The notes under the pieces were generated by a model. It saw only the letters and a list, made by a program, of their open reading frames with translations, ran no database searches and was not told the DNA's origin. The position numbers were made by a program, and so were the translations under genes. From Micromonospora sp. NBRC 110009 (GTDB taxonomy: Bacteria; Actinomycetota; Actinomycetes; Mycobacteriales; Micromonosporaceae), in assembly GCF_030518795.1 (NCBI RefSeq), contig NZ_CP130427.1, positions 1,550,001 to 1,614,000 of the forward strand: a DNA stretch of 64,000 nt, read 5' to 3'. Positions 1 to 8,761 of this stretch are shown here, piece by piece (the stretch's first letter is position 1; each line of letters begins with the position of its first letter).

Positions 1-969
1 GAGCTGGGCCAGCTCGCCGAGGCGAACCGGCTGGTGGACCGGGCGCTGGGCCGGAGCGCGGCGCCGCAGCACCTCTACGCGGAGAAGGCCCGCATCTTCC
101 TCGCCGCCGACGAGCCCCGGTTCGCGGCGGCGGCCGCCCAGCGGGCCCTGGAACTCGCGCCCCGCACCTGGGAACACCACGGCCTCATGGCCGAGTCCCT
201 GCTCCAGATGGGCAACCCCAACCGGGTGCTGGCCGCCCGGCGGCACGCCGACGACGCCCTGGAACTTGCCCCCGACCACGCCGAACTGCACGTGCTGGAC
301 GCCCGGCTGCACGCCCGGATGGGCCGGCTCCGCGCGGCCCGGGAGGCCTGCGGCCGGGCCCTCGCCGTCGACCCCGGGTTCGAGCCGGCGCTGCGCGAGC
401 TGGCGAGGTTCGCCGCGGAGCGGGACCGGACGAGCGCCGCCGCCCGCGGCTTCGGCGACGCCCTCGCCGCGAACCCGGGCGCCAGCTGGAATCTGACCGC
501 CCACGAGGTGGTCTCCCTGGCGCTGGGCTGGCGACTCTTCGACGTCGCGGCGCTGGCCGCCCTCGCGTACTGGTCGGGGTTCGCGCTCGTCGACCCGGTG
601 CCCACCGGCGTCCGACCGGTGGTGGCCGCCGTGATGCTGGTGGCCCTCGCCGGCGCGACCTGGCACGCCTGGCGGCGGCAGCCCGACCCGGTACGCCGGC
701 AGCTGCGCCGCTGGGCCCGCGCCGCGGCGGCGGTGCCCGGGCTGCTGCTCGTGCTGGCGGCGCTCGCCTCGCTGGTGCTCGGCGGCCTGGCCCCGCAGGC
801 GGACAGCCCGGCGGCCGGGGCCGCGGCCCTGCCGCTGCTCCCGGTCACGGCGGTGCTGGCGGTCCGCCTCTGGCGGCAGCTCCGCCGCCGGGCAGCTCTA
901 GCCCTGCGCCGCCTCGGCTACGCCGCCTGGGGGCGCCTCGTCGCCCACCGCATCCCGGCCGCCACCTGA
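1..969 (+). CDS. TPR-repeat membrane protein, 5' end outside the window
   Basis: The frame is open from base 1, so the gene begins upstream and the first GTG at 34 is probably internal. The visible 322 residues have an alpha-helical N-terminal half with tetratricopeptide-like units, for example helices ending in RALELAP, DALELAP and RALAVDP at about 34-residue spacing. The C-terminal half has three or four hydrophobic membrane segments separated by Arg-rich loops. TPR modules mediate protein-protein contacts; a TPR domain facing the cytoplasm and anchored by the C-terminal helices is the likely topology. No enzyme motif is seen and the specific role is unknown. It converges on cysN and shares a hairpin terminator with it. 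Confidence 0.75.
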   Translation, partial: ELGQLAEANRLVDRALGRSAAPQHLYAEKARIFLAADEPRFAAAAAQRALELAPRTWEHHGLMAESLLQMGNPNRVLAARRHADDALELAPDHAELHVLDARLHARMGRLRAAREACGRALAVDPGFEPALRELARFAAERDRTSAAARGFGDALAANPGASWNLTAHEVVSLALGWRLFDVAALAALAYWSGFALVDPVPTGVRPVVAAVMLVALAGATWHAWRRQPDPVRRQLRRWARAAAAVPGLLLVLAALASLVLGGLAPQADSPAAGAAALPLLPVTAVLAVRLWRQLRRRAALALRRLGYAAWGRLVAHRIPAAT

Positions 970-995
970 ACGCCCCCAAGCGGCCTCTCTGACGG

Positions 996-1031
996 AGAGA
1001 GTGGCCATCCCCGCCGGAATGGCCACTCTTT
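996..1031. terminator. bidirectional hairpin terminator, GTGGCCAT family
   Basis: An 11-bp perfect stem (AGAGTGGCCAT and its complement) with a 10-base loop lies between the convergent TPR and cysN genes and extends by weaker A-T and G-T pairs. The same stem core recurs, in reverse orientation, at 53124-53157. Confidence 0.8.
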
Positions 1032-1057
1032 CGGTGAATCAGCGCCCAGACGGCGGC

Positions 1058-2359
1058 TCAGCTCGCTTCGACGATCATGCCGGCGCCGACCGTGCGGTTG
1101 GTGGTCTCGTCGATGATGACGAAGCCGCCGGTGGTGCGGTTGCGGCGGTACTCGTCGGCGAGCAGCGGCAGGGTCGTGCGCAGCCGGACCCGGCCGATCT
1201 CGTTGAGCTTCAGCTCGCCGGCCGACTCGTCCCGGTGCAGCGAGTTGATGTCCAGCCGGTAGTGCAGCCCGCGCACGATCGCCCGCGCCGAGCGGGTGGT
1301 GTGCTTGATCGCGTACTTGCCGCCGACCTGCAGCGGACGGGTCTCGTCCATCCAGCAGACCATCGCCTCGATGTCCTGCGCGACCGCCGGGGCGTTGTTC
1401 GGCCGGCAGATCATGTCGCCCCGGGAGATGTCGATCTCGTCGGTCAGCCGCACCGTCACCGACATCGGCGGGAACGCCTCGGCCACCGGGCCATCGGCCG
1501 TCTCCACCGCGGCGATCCGGCTGGTGAAGCCGGACGGCAGCACCATCACCTCGTCGCCGGGCTTGAGCACGCCCGAGGCCACCTGGCCGGCGTACCCCCG
1601 GTAGTCGGTGACGGTGGTGGACTGCGGGCGGATCACGTACTGCACCGGGAAGCGCACGTCGACCAGGTTGCGGTCGGAGGCGATGTGTACCCGCTCCAGG
1701 TGGTGCAGCAGCGACGGCCCCTCGTACCACGGCATGTTCGCCGAGCGGGAGACGATGTTGTCGCCCTTGAGCGCGGAGACCGGGACGACGGTCAGGTCCG
1801 GCACGTCGAGCTTCGCCGCGAACGCGGTGAACTCGTCGGCGATCCGCTCGAAGACCTCCTCCGACCAGTCGACCAGGTCCATCTTGTTGACGCAGAGGAC
1901 CAGGTGCGGCACCCGCAGCAGCGAGCAGAGGAACGCGTGCCGGCGGGACTGCTCCACCAAGCCCTTGCGGGCGTCCACCAGGATCAACGCCAGGTCGGCG
2001 GTGGAGGCGCCGGTGACCATGTTCCGGGTGTACTGGATGTGCCCGGGGGTGTCGGCGATGATGAACTTCCGCCGCGGCGTGGCGAAGTAGCGGTACGCCA
2101 CGTCGATGGTGATGCCCTGCTCCCGCTCCGCCCGCAGGCCGTCGGTGAGCAGCGCCAGATTGGTGTACTCGTCCCCCCGGGCCGCGCTGACCGCCTCGAC
2201 CGCGGCGAGCTGGTCGGTGAAGAGCGACTTCGTGTCGTACAGCAGCCGGCCGATCAGCGTCGACTTGCCGTCGTCGACGCTGCCGGCGGTGGCGAACCGC
2301 AGCAGGTCCATCGGCCGGGTTGCTTCCGCCTCGGCCGGTGCCAGCGTCTCCACGCTCAT
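1058..2359 (-). CDS. cysN: sulfate adenylyltransferase subunit 1 (GTPase)
   Basis: This is the large GTPase subunit of ATP sulfurylase, which with CysD makes adenosine 5'-phosphosulfate from sulfate and ATP; GTP hydrolysis drives the reaction. The 433 residues show the translational-GTPase G motifs: GSVDDGKS at 26-33, DTPGH at 103-107 and NKMD at 158-161. EF-Tu-like beta-barrel domains follow. The length fits stand-alone CysN rather than a CysNC fusion, because no APS-kinase domain follows. Its ATG overlaps the cysD stop by one base (TGATG), which implies translational coupling. It is the last gene of cysQ-cysD-cysN. No cysC or cysH lies nearby, so later reduction steps must be encoded elsewhere. 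Confidence 0.96.
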   Translation of the reverse strand: MSVETLAPAEAEATRPMDLLRFATAGSVDDGKSTLIGRLLYDTKSLFTDQLAAVEAVSAARGDEYTNLALLTDGLRAEREQGITIDVAYRYFATPRRKFIIADTPGHIQYTRNMVTGASTADLALILVDARKGLVEQSRRHAFLCSLLRVPHLVLCVNKMDLVDWSEEVFERIADEFTAFAAKLDVPDLTVVPVSALKGDNIVSRSANMPWYEGPSLLHHLERVHIASDRNLVDVRFPVQYVIRPQSTTVTDYRGYAGQVASGVLKPGDEVMVLPSGFTSRIAAVETADGPVAEAFPPMSVTVRLTDEIDISRGDMICRPNNAPAVAQDIEAMVCWMDETRPLQVGGKYAIKHTTRSARAIVRGLHYRLDINSLHRDESAGELKLNEIGRVRLRTTLPLLADEYRRNRTTGGFVIIDETTNRTVGAGMIVEAS

Positions 2360-3270
2360 CAGAAGTAGCCCTCCCGCTTGCGGTCCTCCATGGCGGCCTC
2401 GCTGACCCGGTCGTCGCCGCGGGTCGCGCCGCGCTCGGTGATCCGGGTGGCGGCCACCTCCTCGATCACCTTCTCCACCGTGTCCGCCTCGGAGCGGACG
2501 GCCGCGGTGCAGGAGGCGTCGCCCACGGTCCGGTAGCGCACCTGCGCCTTGAACCGCTCCTCGCCCGCCTTGGGCCGGATGAACTCGTTGACCGCGTAGA
2601 GCATGCCGTCCCGCTCGATCACCTCACGCTCGTGCGCGTAGTAGATCGACGGCAGCGGGATGCGCTCCCGGGCGATGTAGTGCCAGACGTCCAGCTCGGT
2701 CCAGTTGGACAGCGGGAAGACCCGGATCGACTCGCCCGGGTGGTGCCGGCCGTTGTAGAGCGCCCACAGCTCGGGCCGCTGGTTCTTCGGGTCCCACTGG
2801 CCGAACTCGTCGCGGAAGCTGAACATCCGCTCCTTGGCCCGGGCCTTCTCCTCGTCCCGCCGGGCGCCGCCGAAGAGCGCGTCGAAGCGGTGCTTCTCCA
2901 CCGCGTCGAGCAGCACCGGGGTCTGGATCCGGTTGCGCATCCCGTCCGCCGACTCGCGGACCAGGCCCGAAGCCAGGGCCTCCGGCACGCTGGCCACCAG
3001 GAGCTGCAGGCCCAACTCGGCGACCCGCTGGTCCCGGTACTCGATGACCTCGGGGAAGTTGTGCCCGGTGTCGACGTGCATCACCGGGAAGGGGATGTTG
3101 GCCGGGGCGAACGCCTTCTGGGCCAACCGCAGCATCACGATCGAGTCCTTGCCGCCGGAGAAGAGCAGCACGGGCCGCTCCATCTCGGCGACGACCTCGC
3201 GCATCACGAAGATGCTCTCCGCCTCCAGCGCGTCGAGGTGGGAGACCTGGTACGCGGCCGGGGACGTCAC
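2359..3270 (-). CDS. cysD: sulfate adenylyltransferase subunit 2
   Basis: This is the catalytic PP-loop subunit of ATP sulfurylase, which forms APS from ATP and sulfate together with the GTPase CysN. The 303-residue product has the diagnostic PP-loop SGGKDS at about 38-43, followed by VMHVDTGHNFPE, typical of the PAPS reductase/CysD superfamily. The length matches CysD (about 300). The start is a GTG 63 bases after the cysQ stop. Its TGA overlaps the cysN ATG, so the two subunits are probably made in equal amounts. Alternative members of the superfamily (CysH) are about 240 residues and are not followed by cysN, so the assignment is firm. Confidence 0.96.
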   Translation of the reverse strand: MTSPAAYQVSHLDALEAESIFVMREVVAEMERPVLLFSGGKDSIVMLRLAQKAFAPANIPFPVMHVDTGHNFPEVIEYRDQRVAELGLQLLVASVPEALASGLVRESADGMRNRIQTPVLLDAVEKHRFDALFGGARRDEEKARAKERMFSFRDEFGQWDPKNQRPELWALYNGRHHPGESIRVFPLSNWTELDVWHYIARERIPLPSIYYAHEREVIERDGMLYAVNEFIRPKAGEERFKAQVRYRTVGDASCTAAVRSEADTVEKVIEEVAATRITERGATRGDDRVSEAAMEDRKREGYF

Positions 3271-3333
3271 GGCACGAATCCGTTCATGGAATTCCAGACC
3301 TTTCCGGTCGGACTCGTCAAGAAGACGTTCAGG

Positions 3334-4167
3334 CTACCCGGAATGACGCTGCAACGCTGCAAGCAACCGACTGGCGAGATCCTTGCGACAGACCAACAGG
3401 TCCGGCAGGCGCGGGTCGGCCTCGTTGTATTTCAGCGCAGAACCGTCGATCCGGGAAGCGTGCAGCCCGGTGGCCGTCGCCACAGCCACCGGCGCCGCCG
3501 AGTCCCACTCGTACTGGCCGCCGGCGTGGATGTACGCGTCCACCTCACCGGTCACCACCGCGGCGATCTTCGCCCCCGCCGAACCCATCGGCACCAGGTG
3601 CGCGCCCACATCCTCGGCCAGATCGGTGAGGAACACCGGCGGCCGGCTGCGGCTGGCCGCCAGGCGCAGCGTCCGCGCGCCGCCCGAGGTCGCCGCCTCC
3701 AGGGTCATCGGCGGGTACGCCGGCGGGTAGTCCGTGCCCAGCACCCGGTGCTGCGCCGGTAGCCCCACCGCCCCCGCCACCAGGCCGTGCGGGGTCGGCG
3801 CGTGCCGCGCCCAGAGCGCCACGTGCACCGCCCAGTCCGAGCGGCCCTCCTCGGCGAACTCGCGGGTGCCGTCCAGCGGATCGATGATCCACACCCGGTC
3901 GGCGGCGAGCCGGGACACCGCCTCGCTGCTCACCTCCGCCGTCCAGGCCAGCCGCGAACCCTCGTCCTCCTCCGAGAGCACCGCGTCGGCCGGGCGCCAC
4001 TTCGCCAGCTCGGTACGGATCAGGTCGTGCGAGACCTTGTCCCCGGCCGACTTCAACGCCCCCGGATCGGCGAAGCCCAGCTCCGCACGCAGGTTCATCA
4101 GCGCCTGCCCGGCCCGCGCCGCCAGCCAGCGGGCGAAGGCGCCGTCGATCATCGGAGGATTGGCCAT
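3334..4167 (-). CDS. cysQ: 3'(2'),5'-bisphosphate nucleotidase, inositol monophosphatase family
   Basis: CysQ dephosphorylates PAP or PAPS and keeps the sulfate-activation pathway from stalling. The 277-residue protein has the metal-binding signatures of the IMPase/FIG superfamily: a Glu-Glu-Asp stretch at about 66-68, DPLDGT at 96-101, and the C-terminal WDSAAPVAVA. The frame is open further upstream, but the ATG at 4167, with GGAAG before it, begins the family-like protein; the upstream extension is low-complexity shadow. Its position directly before cysD-cysN supports the sulfur role over generic inositol phosphatase activity. Mycobacterial CysQ enzymes can act on both substrate types, so some inositol-phosphate activity cannot be excluded. 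Confidence 0.88.
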   Translation of the reverse strand: MANPPMIDGAFARWLAARAGQALMNLRAELGFADPGALKSAGDKVSHDLIRTELAKWRPADAVLSEEDEGSRLAWTAEVSSEAVSRLAADRVWIIDPLDGTREFAEEGRSDWAVHVALWARHAPTPHGLVAGAVGLPAQHRVLGTDYPPAYPPMTLEAATSGGARTLRLAASRSRPPVFLTDLAEDVGAHLVPMGSAGAKIAAVVTGEVDAYIHAGGQYEWDSAAPVAVATATGLHASRIDGSALKYNEADPRLPDLLVCRKDLASRLLAALQRHSG

Positions 4168-4255
4168 GGGTCTTCCGCTCCCGTCGCTCGCGTCGCCGCC
4201 AGAAAGGCGCAGACTACCGGCCGCAACCCGCCGCGGACCGTAGCCCCGCCCGAGG

Positions 4256-4846
4256 TCACGCCCCGTGGTAGAGGTTCTGGGTCGGCTCCACCCCGCGGGT
4301 GACCACCGACTCCACCACGTCCGCCGCCCGGTCCACCAGAAACTCCAGCTCCTTGCGCTCGGCCGAGGAGAAGTCCGACAGCACGAAGTCCGCCGGATCC
4401 TGCCGCCCCGGCGGCCGGCCGATGCCGAACCGCACCCGGACGTAGTCCTTCGTGCCCAGCGACTTCGACATCGACCGTAGGCCGTTGTGCCCGCCCTCAC
4501 CGCCGCCGCACTTCACCCGCACCTGCCCGTACGGAATGTCCAGCTCGTCGTGCACCGCGATCACCCGGGCCGGCGGGATCTTGTGGAACTGGGCCAGCGC
4601 GACCACCGGGCCGCCGGAGAGGTTCATGTAGGTCAGCGGCTTGACCAGCACCAGCTTCGGGCCGCCGAAGCCCAGCCGCCCCTCGGCGACCTCCGCCACC
4701 GCCCGCTTGTGCCGCCCGAGCTTCGCGCCCATCCGGCTGGCCAGCAGCTCGGCCACCAGGAAGCCGACGTTGTGCCGGTTACCCGCGTACTCCCGGCCGG
4801 GGTTGCCCAGGCCGACCACCAGCCACGGCCCCGCCTCGTCCGTCAC
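4256..4846 (-). CDS. pth: peptidyl-tRNA hydrolase
   Basis: Pth cleaves the ester bond of peptidyl-tRNAs dropped from the ribosome and recycles the tRNA. The 196-residue protein starts with the hallmark GLGNPG at 12-17, followed by NRHNVGF with the catalytic His at about 25. It also has [11 protein letters not shown] and the HDELD region that holds the catalytic Asp. Length and motifs match bacterial Pth. The GTG start at 4846 is preceded by GGAAGGGA. It is downstream of rplY in the same direction, an arrangement conserved in actinobacteria, but a strong hairpin at 4954-4990 separates the two, so pth may have its own promoter in the 161-base gap. Confidence 0.96.
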   Translation of the reverse strand: MTDEAGPWLVVGLGNPGREYAGNRHNVGFLVAELLASRMGAKLGRHKRAVAEVAEGRLGFGGPKLVLVKPLTYMNLSGGPVVALAQFHKIPPARVIAVHDELDIPYGQVRVKCGGGEGGHNGLRSMSKSLGTKDYVRVRFGIGRPPGRQDPADFVLSDFSSAERKELEFLVDRAADVVESVVTRGVEPTQNLYHGA

Positions 4847-4953
4847 GCCACGTCCCTTCCGTCATGTCGCCGACCCCAGCTCGGCGCGGCCACCGCCGCG
4901 CCACGACCCGCCACCCGCCCGCGCGCCGCCACCCGGGCGGCCAGCCCGATACG

Positions 4954-4990
4954 CCGACAGGCGCCCCCGGAAACCGGGGACGCCTGTCGG
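4954..4990 (-). terminator. rplY terminator hairpin
   Basis: A 17-bp near-perfect stem (one mismatch) closed by an AAA loop lies 18 bases beyond the rplY stop. It should end rplY transcripts before pth or at least reduce read-through. Confidence 0.75.
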
Positions 4991-5007
4991 CACAGCCTGC
5001 GGACCGA

Positions 5008-5697
5008 TCAGGCCTCGGTCTTCTCCTCGGCAGCCGGCTCGCCCTCGGCCGGAGTGCCCTCGGCAGCCTCGGCGGTCTCCTCGCCAACCTCGGCCTCCGC
5101 CTCCTCCTCGGCCACCTCGACCTCGGGGAGGGTGGCCTCGAGCTGCTCGGCGGTCGGGGCGGCGGTCACCGTGGCGACCGGCAGCTCCGGGTCGGCGGCC
5201 AGCTCGACGCCGGCCGGCAGCGCCACGTCACCGGCGGTGACCTGGACGCCCGGCACGGCACCGTCGATCGAGGCCTCCAGGTGGTCCGGCACCTTGGTGG
5301 CGTCGGCGGTCACCGACAGGGTGTCGTGGTCGTGCACGATCAGGGTGTCCTGCGCCGGCTCACCGGTCAGCTGGACCGGGACCTCGACGGTGACCTTCTC
5401 GCCACGGCGGACCAGCAGCAGGTCGACGTGCTCGAAGGTGTCCTTGATCGGGTCACGCTGGATCGCCTTCGGCAGCGCCAGCACCTGGGTGCCGTCGCTC
5501 ACCTCGATCGCGAAGAGCTGGTTCGCGCCGCCCTTGCGGATCGCCGCGGCGAACTCACGCGCCGGGAGCGCGATGTGCTTGGGCTTCTCGCCGTGGCCGT
5601 ACAGCACGGCGGGCACCTTGCCGGCCCGGCGGGTACGACGGGCACCACCCTTGCCGAACTCGGTACGGGGCTCGGCGCTGATCTTTACCTCGGACAC
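5008..5697 (-). CDS. rplY: 50S ribosomal protein L25/general stress protein Ctc
   Basis: This is a ribosomal protein that binds 5S rRNA; the long form has an L25 domain plus a C-terminal TL5 beta domain. The GTG at 5697 is preferred because AGGAG lies 8 bases upstream. It gives 229 residues beginning MSEVKISAEP; longer open frame upstream lacks family features. The N-terminal half has TEFGKGGARRTRRAGKVPAV and VLYGHG, typical of L25. The C-terminal half is the TL5/CTC domain with an acidic Glu-rich tail (about 185-229), common in actinobacterial Ctc proteins. It lies downstream of prs, but a hairpin at 5945-5973 and a 285-base gap suggest separate transcription. Confidence 0.95.
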   Translation of the reverse strand: MSEVKISAEPRTEFGKGGARRTRRAGKVPAVLYGHGEKPKHIALPAREFAAAIRKGGANQLFAIEVSDGTQVLALPKAIQRDPIKDTFEHVDLLLVRRGEKVTVEVPVQLTGEPAQDTLIVHDHDTLSVTADATKVPDHLEASIDGAVPGVQVTAGDVALPAGVELAADPELPVATVTAAPTAEQLEATLPEVEVAEEEAEAEVGEETAEAAEGTPAEGEPAAEEKTEA

Positions 5698-5944
5698 GGG
5701 GAAACTCCTGATGCTTCGCTGCGGCTGCTTGTCGACTGGCGGTGCTGGGCGAGGGGCTCGCTGGGGCTCATGCGTCATGAACGACTGCCCGGAGCACCGC
5801 GTCGATGACGGCGCCTCCGTGCGGTGCTTTTCAGCGGCCCGCCGGGCACCCTCGCCGTGGCAACCGCACTAGTCTACCCGAGCGATTTCCCGGCTATCCG
5901 GCAGTCCCCACATCACCGCCGCGGCCGGCCCGCGGGCCAACCGT

Positions 5945-5973
5945 CCGGTCGCCGGCGAGCCGCCGGCGACCGG
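5945..5973 (-). terminator. prs terminator hairpin
   Basis: A perfect 12-bp stem (CCGGTCGCCGGC and its complement) with a 5-base loop begins 10 bases past the prs stop codon. Confidence 0.75.
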
Positions 5974-5982
5974 AGCGCCACC

Positions 5983-6963
5983 TCAGCTCAGACCGCCGAA
6001 GAGGGTGGTCACCGAGCCGTCGTCGAAGACCTCCCGGATCGCCCGCGCCAGCAGCGGGGCGATCGACAGCACGGTGATCTTGTCGAGCTGCTTCTCCGGC
6101 GGCAACGGCAGCGTGTTGGTCACCACGACCTCGCTGATCGGGCTGTTCTTCAGCCGCTCGGTCGCCGGGTCCGACAGCAGCGCGTGGGTCGAGGCGACCA
6201 CGATCTCCGCCGCGCCCGACTCCTTCAGGATGTCGGCGGCCTTGGTGATCGTGCCGCCGGTGTCGATCATGTCGTCGACGATCAGGCAGACCCGGCCCTC
6301 GACCTCACCGACCACCCGGTTCGCCACCACCTGGTTCGGCTTCAGCGGGTCCCGGGTCTTGTGGATGAAGGCCAGCGGGCAGCCACCCAGCCGGTCCGTC
6401 CACCGCTCGGCCACCCGCACCCGGCCCGAGTCCGGTGCCACCACGGTCATCGGCCGGCCCGCGTACCGGTGCTCCACGTACTCCGCGAGCACGTCCATCG
6501 CGAACAGGTGGTCCACCGGGCCGTCGAAGAAGCCCTGGATCTGCGCGGTGTGCAGGTCCACCGTCAGGATCCGGTTCGCGCCCGCCGTCTTCAGCAGGTC
6601 GGCCACCAGCCGCGCGGAGATCGGCTCCCGGCCGCGGTGCTTCTTGTCCTGCCGCGAGTACGGGTAGTACGGCAGCACCACGGTGATCCGCTTGGCCGAA
6701 CCGCGCTTCAGCGCGTCGACCATGATCAGGGTCTCCATGACCCAGGTGTTGACCCCGTGCGTCACGGACTGCACCACGAAGGCGTCCGAGCCGCGAACCG
6801 AGTCCTTGAAGCGCACGAAGAGCTCACCGTTGGCGAACTCGTACGAGTCGGAGGGGGTCGGCGGGACGCCGAGCACCTCACCGATCTCCTTGGCCAGCTC
6901 CGGAAAGCCACGTCCGGAGAAGAGCATCAGGCTCTTGCGGTTTTCGGCGACGATGCTGCCCAT
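5983..6963 (-). CDS. prs: ribose-phosphate pyrophosphokinase
   Basis: PRPP synthetase transfers pyrophosphate from ATP to ribose 5-phosphate, supplying purine, pyrimidine, His, Trp and NAD synthesis. The 326 residues carry FANGELFVRF and the YYPYSRQDKKHRGREPISA catalytic flexible loop. The signature VDLHTAQIQGFFDGPVDHL and the ribose-5-phosphate/PRPP loop VDDMIDTGGTI are also present. All are class I enzyme features. The neighbours glmU upstream and rplY-pth downstream reproduce the common actinobacterial order glmU-prs-rplY-pth. The 116-base gap from glmU has no clear terminator, so co-transcription with glmU is plausible. Confidence 0.97.
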   Translation of the reverse strand: MGSIVAENRKSLMLFSGRGFPELAKEIGEVLGVPPTPSDSYEFANGELFVRFKDSVRGSDAFVVQSVTHGVNTWVMETLIMVDALKRGSAKRITVVLPYYPYSRQDKKHRGREPISARLVADLLKTAGANRILTVDLHTAQIQGFFDGPVDHLFAMDVLAEYVEHRYAGRPMTVVAPDSGRVRVAERWTDRLGGCPLAFIHKTRDPLKPNQVVANRVVGEVEGRVCLIVDDMIDTGGTITKAADILKESGAAEIVVASTHALLSDPATERLKNSPISEVVVTNTLPLPPEKQLDKITVLSIAPLLARAIREVFDDGSVTTLFGGLS

Positions 6964-7079
6964 GGGCCCGTCTGCTCCCGTATGTCGGTGGTTCCCGGCG
7001 GCGGTGGAGCCGGGGACTATTCGGTTGCAGTATCCCCCGCGTTCACCGCTCCACCCACGGCGTCCGGCACCCCGTGGAT

Positions 7080-8543
7080 TCAGTCACCTTCGCTTGCGGC
7101 TCCGGCCTCATCCGACGCACCCTCGCGGGCCCGCTCCGCCGCCTCCGCGGCCGCCGTGCCGGCCCGCTTGCGCAGCACCCAGCCCTCCACGTTGCGCTGC
7201 TGGCCCCGGGCCACCGCCATCGCACCCGCCGGCACGTCCGAGATGATCACCGAGCCGGCCGCGGTGTACGCCCCGTCGCCCACCCGCACCGGGGCCACGA
7301 ACATGTTGTCCGCCCCGGTACGCGCGTGGCTGCCGATCGTGGTGTGATGCTTCTTCACCCCGTCGTAGTTCACGAACACCGTCGCCGCGCCGATGTTGCT
7401 GTGCTCGCCGATCGTCGCGTCCCCCACGTACGACAGGTGCGGCACCTTCGAGCCCTCGCCGATCGACGCCTTCTTCGTCTCCACGAACGTGCCGACCTTC
7501 GCCTTGCGCCCCAGCCGCGACTCCGGCCGCAGGTACGCGTACGGCCCGACGCTCGCCTCCGGGCCCACCTCGGCGCCGACCGCGTGGCTGCGCAGCACGC
7601 TGGCGCCCGCGCCCACCGTGGTGTCGATCAGCGTGGTGTCCGGCCCCACGGTGGCCCCGGCGCCGACCACCGTCGCGCCCTGCAGCTGCGTGTTCTGGTC
7701 GATCACCGCGTCCCGCTCGACGGTCACCGTCACATCGATCCAGGTGGTGTGCGGGTCCAGGATGCTCACCCCGGTCCGCATCCAGCCGTCGTTCACCCGG
7801 TCCCGCAGCAGCCGGCGCAGCCCGGCCAGCTCGACCCGGTCGTTGCAGCCCAGCGTCTCCACGTGGTCCGCGGCGCAGTGCACCGCCACCGGCTCTCCGG
7901 CGTCCCGGAGCAGGCCGAAGACGTCGGTCAGGTACTCCTCGCCCTGGTCGTTGTCGGTGGAGAGCTTGCCCAGCGCGTCCCGCAGCCGGGCCACGTCGAA
8001 CGCGTAGATGCCCGCGTTGATCTCCCGCAGCGCGCGCTGCTCGGGGGTGGCGTCGCGCTCCTCGACGATCTGCTCCAGCCGGCCGTCCGCGTCCCGCACG
8101 ATCCGGCCCAGGCCGGTCGGGTCGGGCACCTCGGCGGCCAGCACGGTGGCCGCCGCGCCGGCGCCCTCGTGCGCCTCGACCAGCACCGCCACGGTCTCCG
8201 GCCGCAGCAGCGGCACGTCGCCGTTGATCACCACGACGGTGCCGGCGACCTCCGGGACGGCGTCCAGCGCGATCCGCACCGCGTGACCGGTGCCGAGCTG
8301 CCGCTCCTGGAGCACCGGGGTGGCTTCCGGCGCGATCTCGGCCAGGTGTGCGCCGACCTGGTCGGCGCCGTGCCCGACCACCACCACGGTGCGGTCCGCG
8401 GCCAGCGGCGCGGCCGCGGCCAGCACGTGACCGAGGAGGGTACGACCGAGCAGCGGGTGCAGCACCTTGGGCAGGGCAGACTTCATCCGCTTGCCCTCAC
8501 CGGCGGCGAGCACGACAACGGTGCGGAGGTGGGGCTGGGACAC
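7080..8543 (-). CDS. glmU: bifunctional UDP-GlcNAc pyrophosphorylase / glucosamine-1-phosphate N-acetyltransferase
   Basis: GlmU makes UDP-N-acetylglucosamine for peptidoglycan: the C-terminal domain acetylates glucosamine-1-phosphate and the N-terminal domain uridylylates it. The start is the GTG at 8543, with GGGAG about 9 bases upstream, giving 487 residues. The N-terminal nucleotidyltransferase has [15 protein letters not shown] at about 12-26. The C-terminal left-handed beta-helix is visible as hexapeptide repeats around residues 270-430, ending with the acetyltransferase features [13 protein letters not shown] and [18 protein letters not shown] variable Ala/Arg/Glu-rich tail closes the protein, as in other actinobacterial GlmU. 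It is first in the glmU-prs direction, downstream of tRNA-Gln. Confidence 0.97.
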   Translation of the reverse strand: MSQPHLRTVVVLAAGEGKRMKSALPKVLHPLLGRTLLGHVLAAAAPLAADRTVVVVGHGADQVGAHLAEIAPEATPVLQERQLGTGHAVRIALDAVPEVAGTVVVINGDVPLLRPETVAVLVEAHEGAGAAATVLAAEVPDPTGLGRIVRDADGRLEQIVEERDATPEQRALREINAGIYAFDVARLRDALGKLSTDNDQGEEYLTDVFGLLRDAGEPVAVHCAADHVETLGCNDRVELAGLRRLLRDRVNDGWMRTGVSILDPHTTWIDVTVTVERDAVIDQNTQLQGATVVGAGATVGPDTTLIDTTVGAGASVLRSHAVGAEVGPEASVGPYAYLRPESRLGRKAKVGTFVETKKASIGEGSKVPHLSYVGDATIGEHSNIGAATVFVNYDGVKKHHTTIGSHARTGADNMFVAPVRVGDGAYTAAGSVIISDVPAGAMAVARGQQRNVEGWVLRKRAGTAAAEAAERAREGASDEAGAASEGD

Positions 8544-8659
8544 GACGTGGCTCCCGTCGGGACGGCGACAGTCTCGCGGCCATGCTAACCACGCGGCCGT
8601 GGGCAATTCGCATCCGGCCGCACAAATGGTCTCACCCGCCTGCCAAAACTGCGACTGAG

Positions 8660-8731
8660 CTGGGGTGCCTGGATTCGAACCAGGAGCTCAAGGCTCCAAA
8701 GGCCTGCGGGTTGCCGTTACCCCACACCCCA
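8660..8731 (-). tRNA. tRNA-Gln (anticodon UUG)
   Basis: A 72-base cloverleaf fits on the minus strand. It has a 7-bp acceptor stem beginning with the U1-A72 pair typical of tRNA-Gln, a 4-bp D stem (GGGT/ACCC), and a 5-bp T stem CCTGG/CCAGG around TTCGAAT. The anticodon loop CTTTGGA reads UUG at 34-36, and the discriminator base is G73. The anticodon stem has a C27-U43 mismatch at its outer end. CCA is not encoded. It would read CAA, a rare Gln codon at this GC content. Confidence 0.93.
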
Positions 8732-8761
8732 TTGCCGCGTCAAGACCTACCGGCCACCAAT

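Noticed and set aside
1001..2368. 455-codon plus-strand frame opposite cysN
   Set aside because: Antisense to an unambiguous GTPase; lacks any motif.
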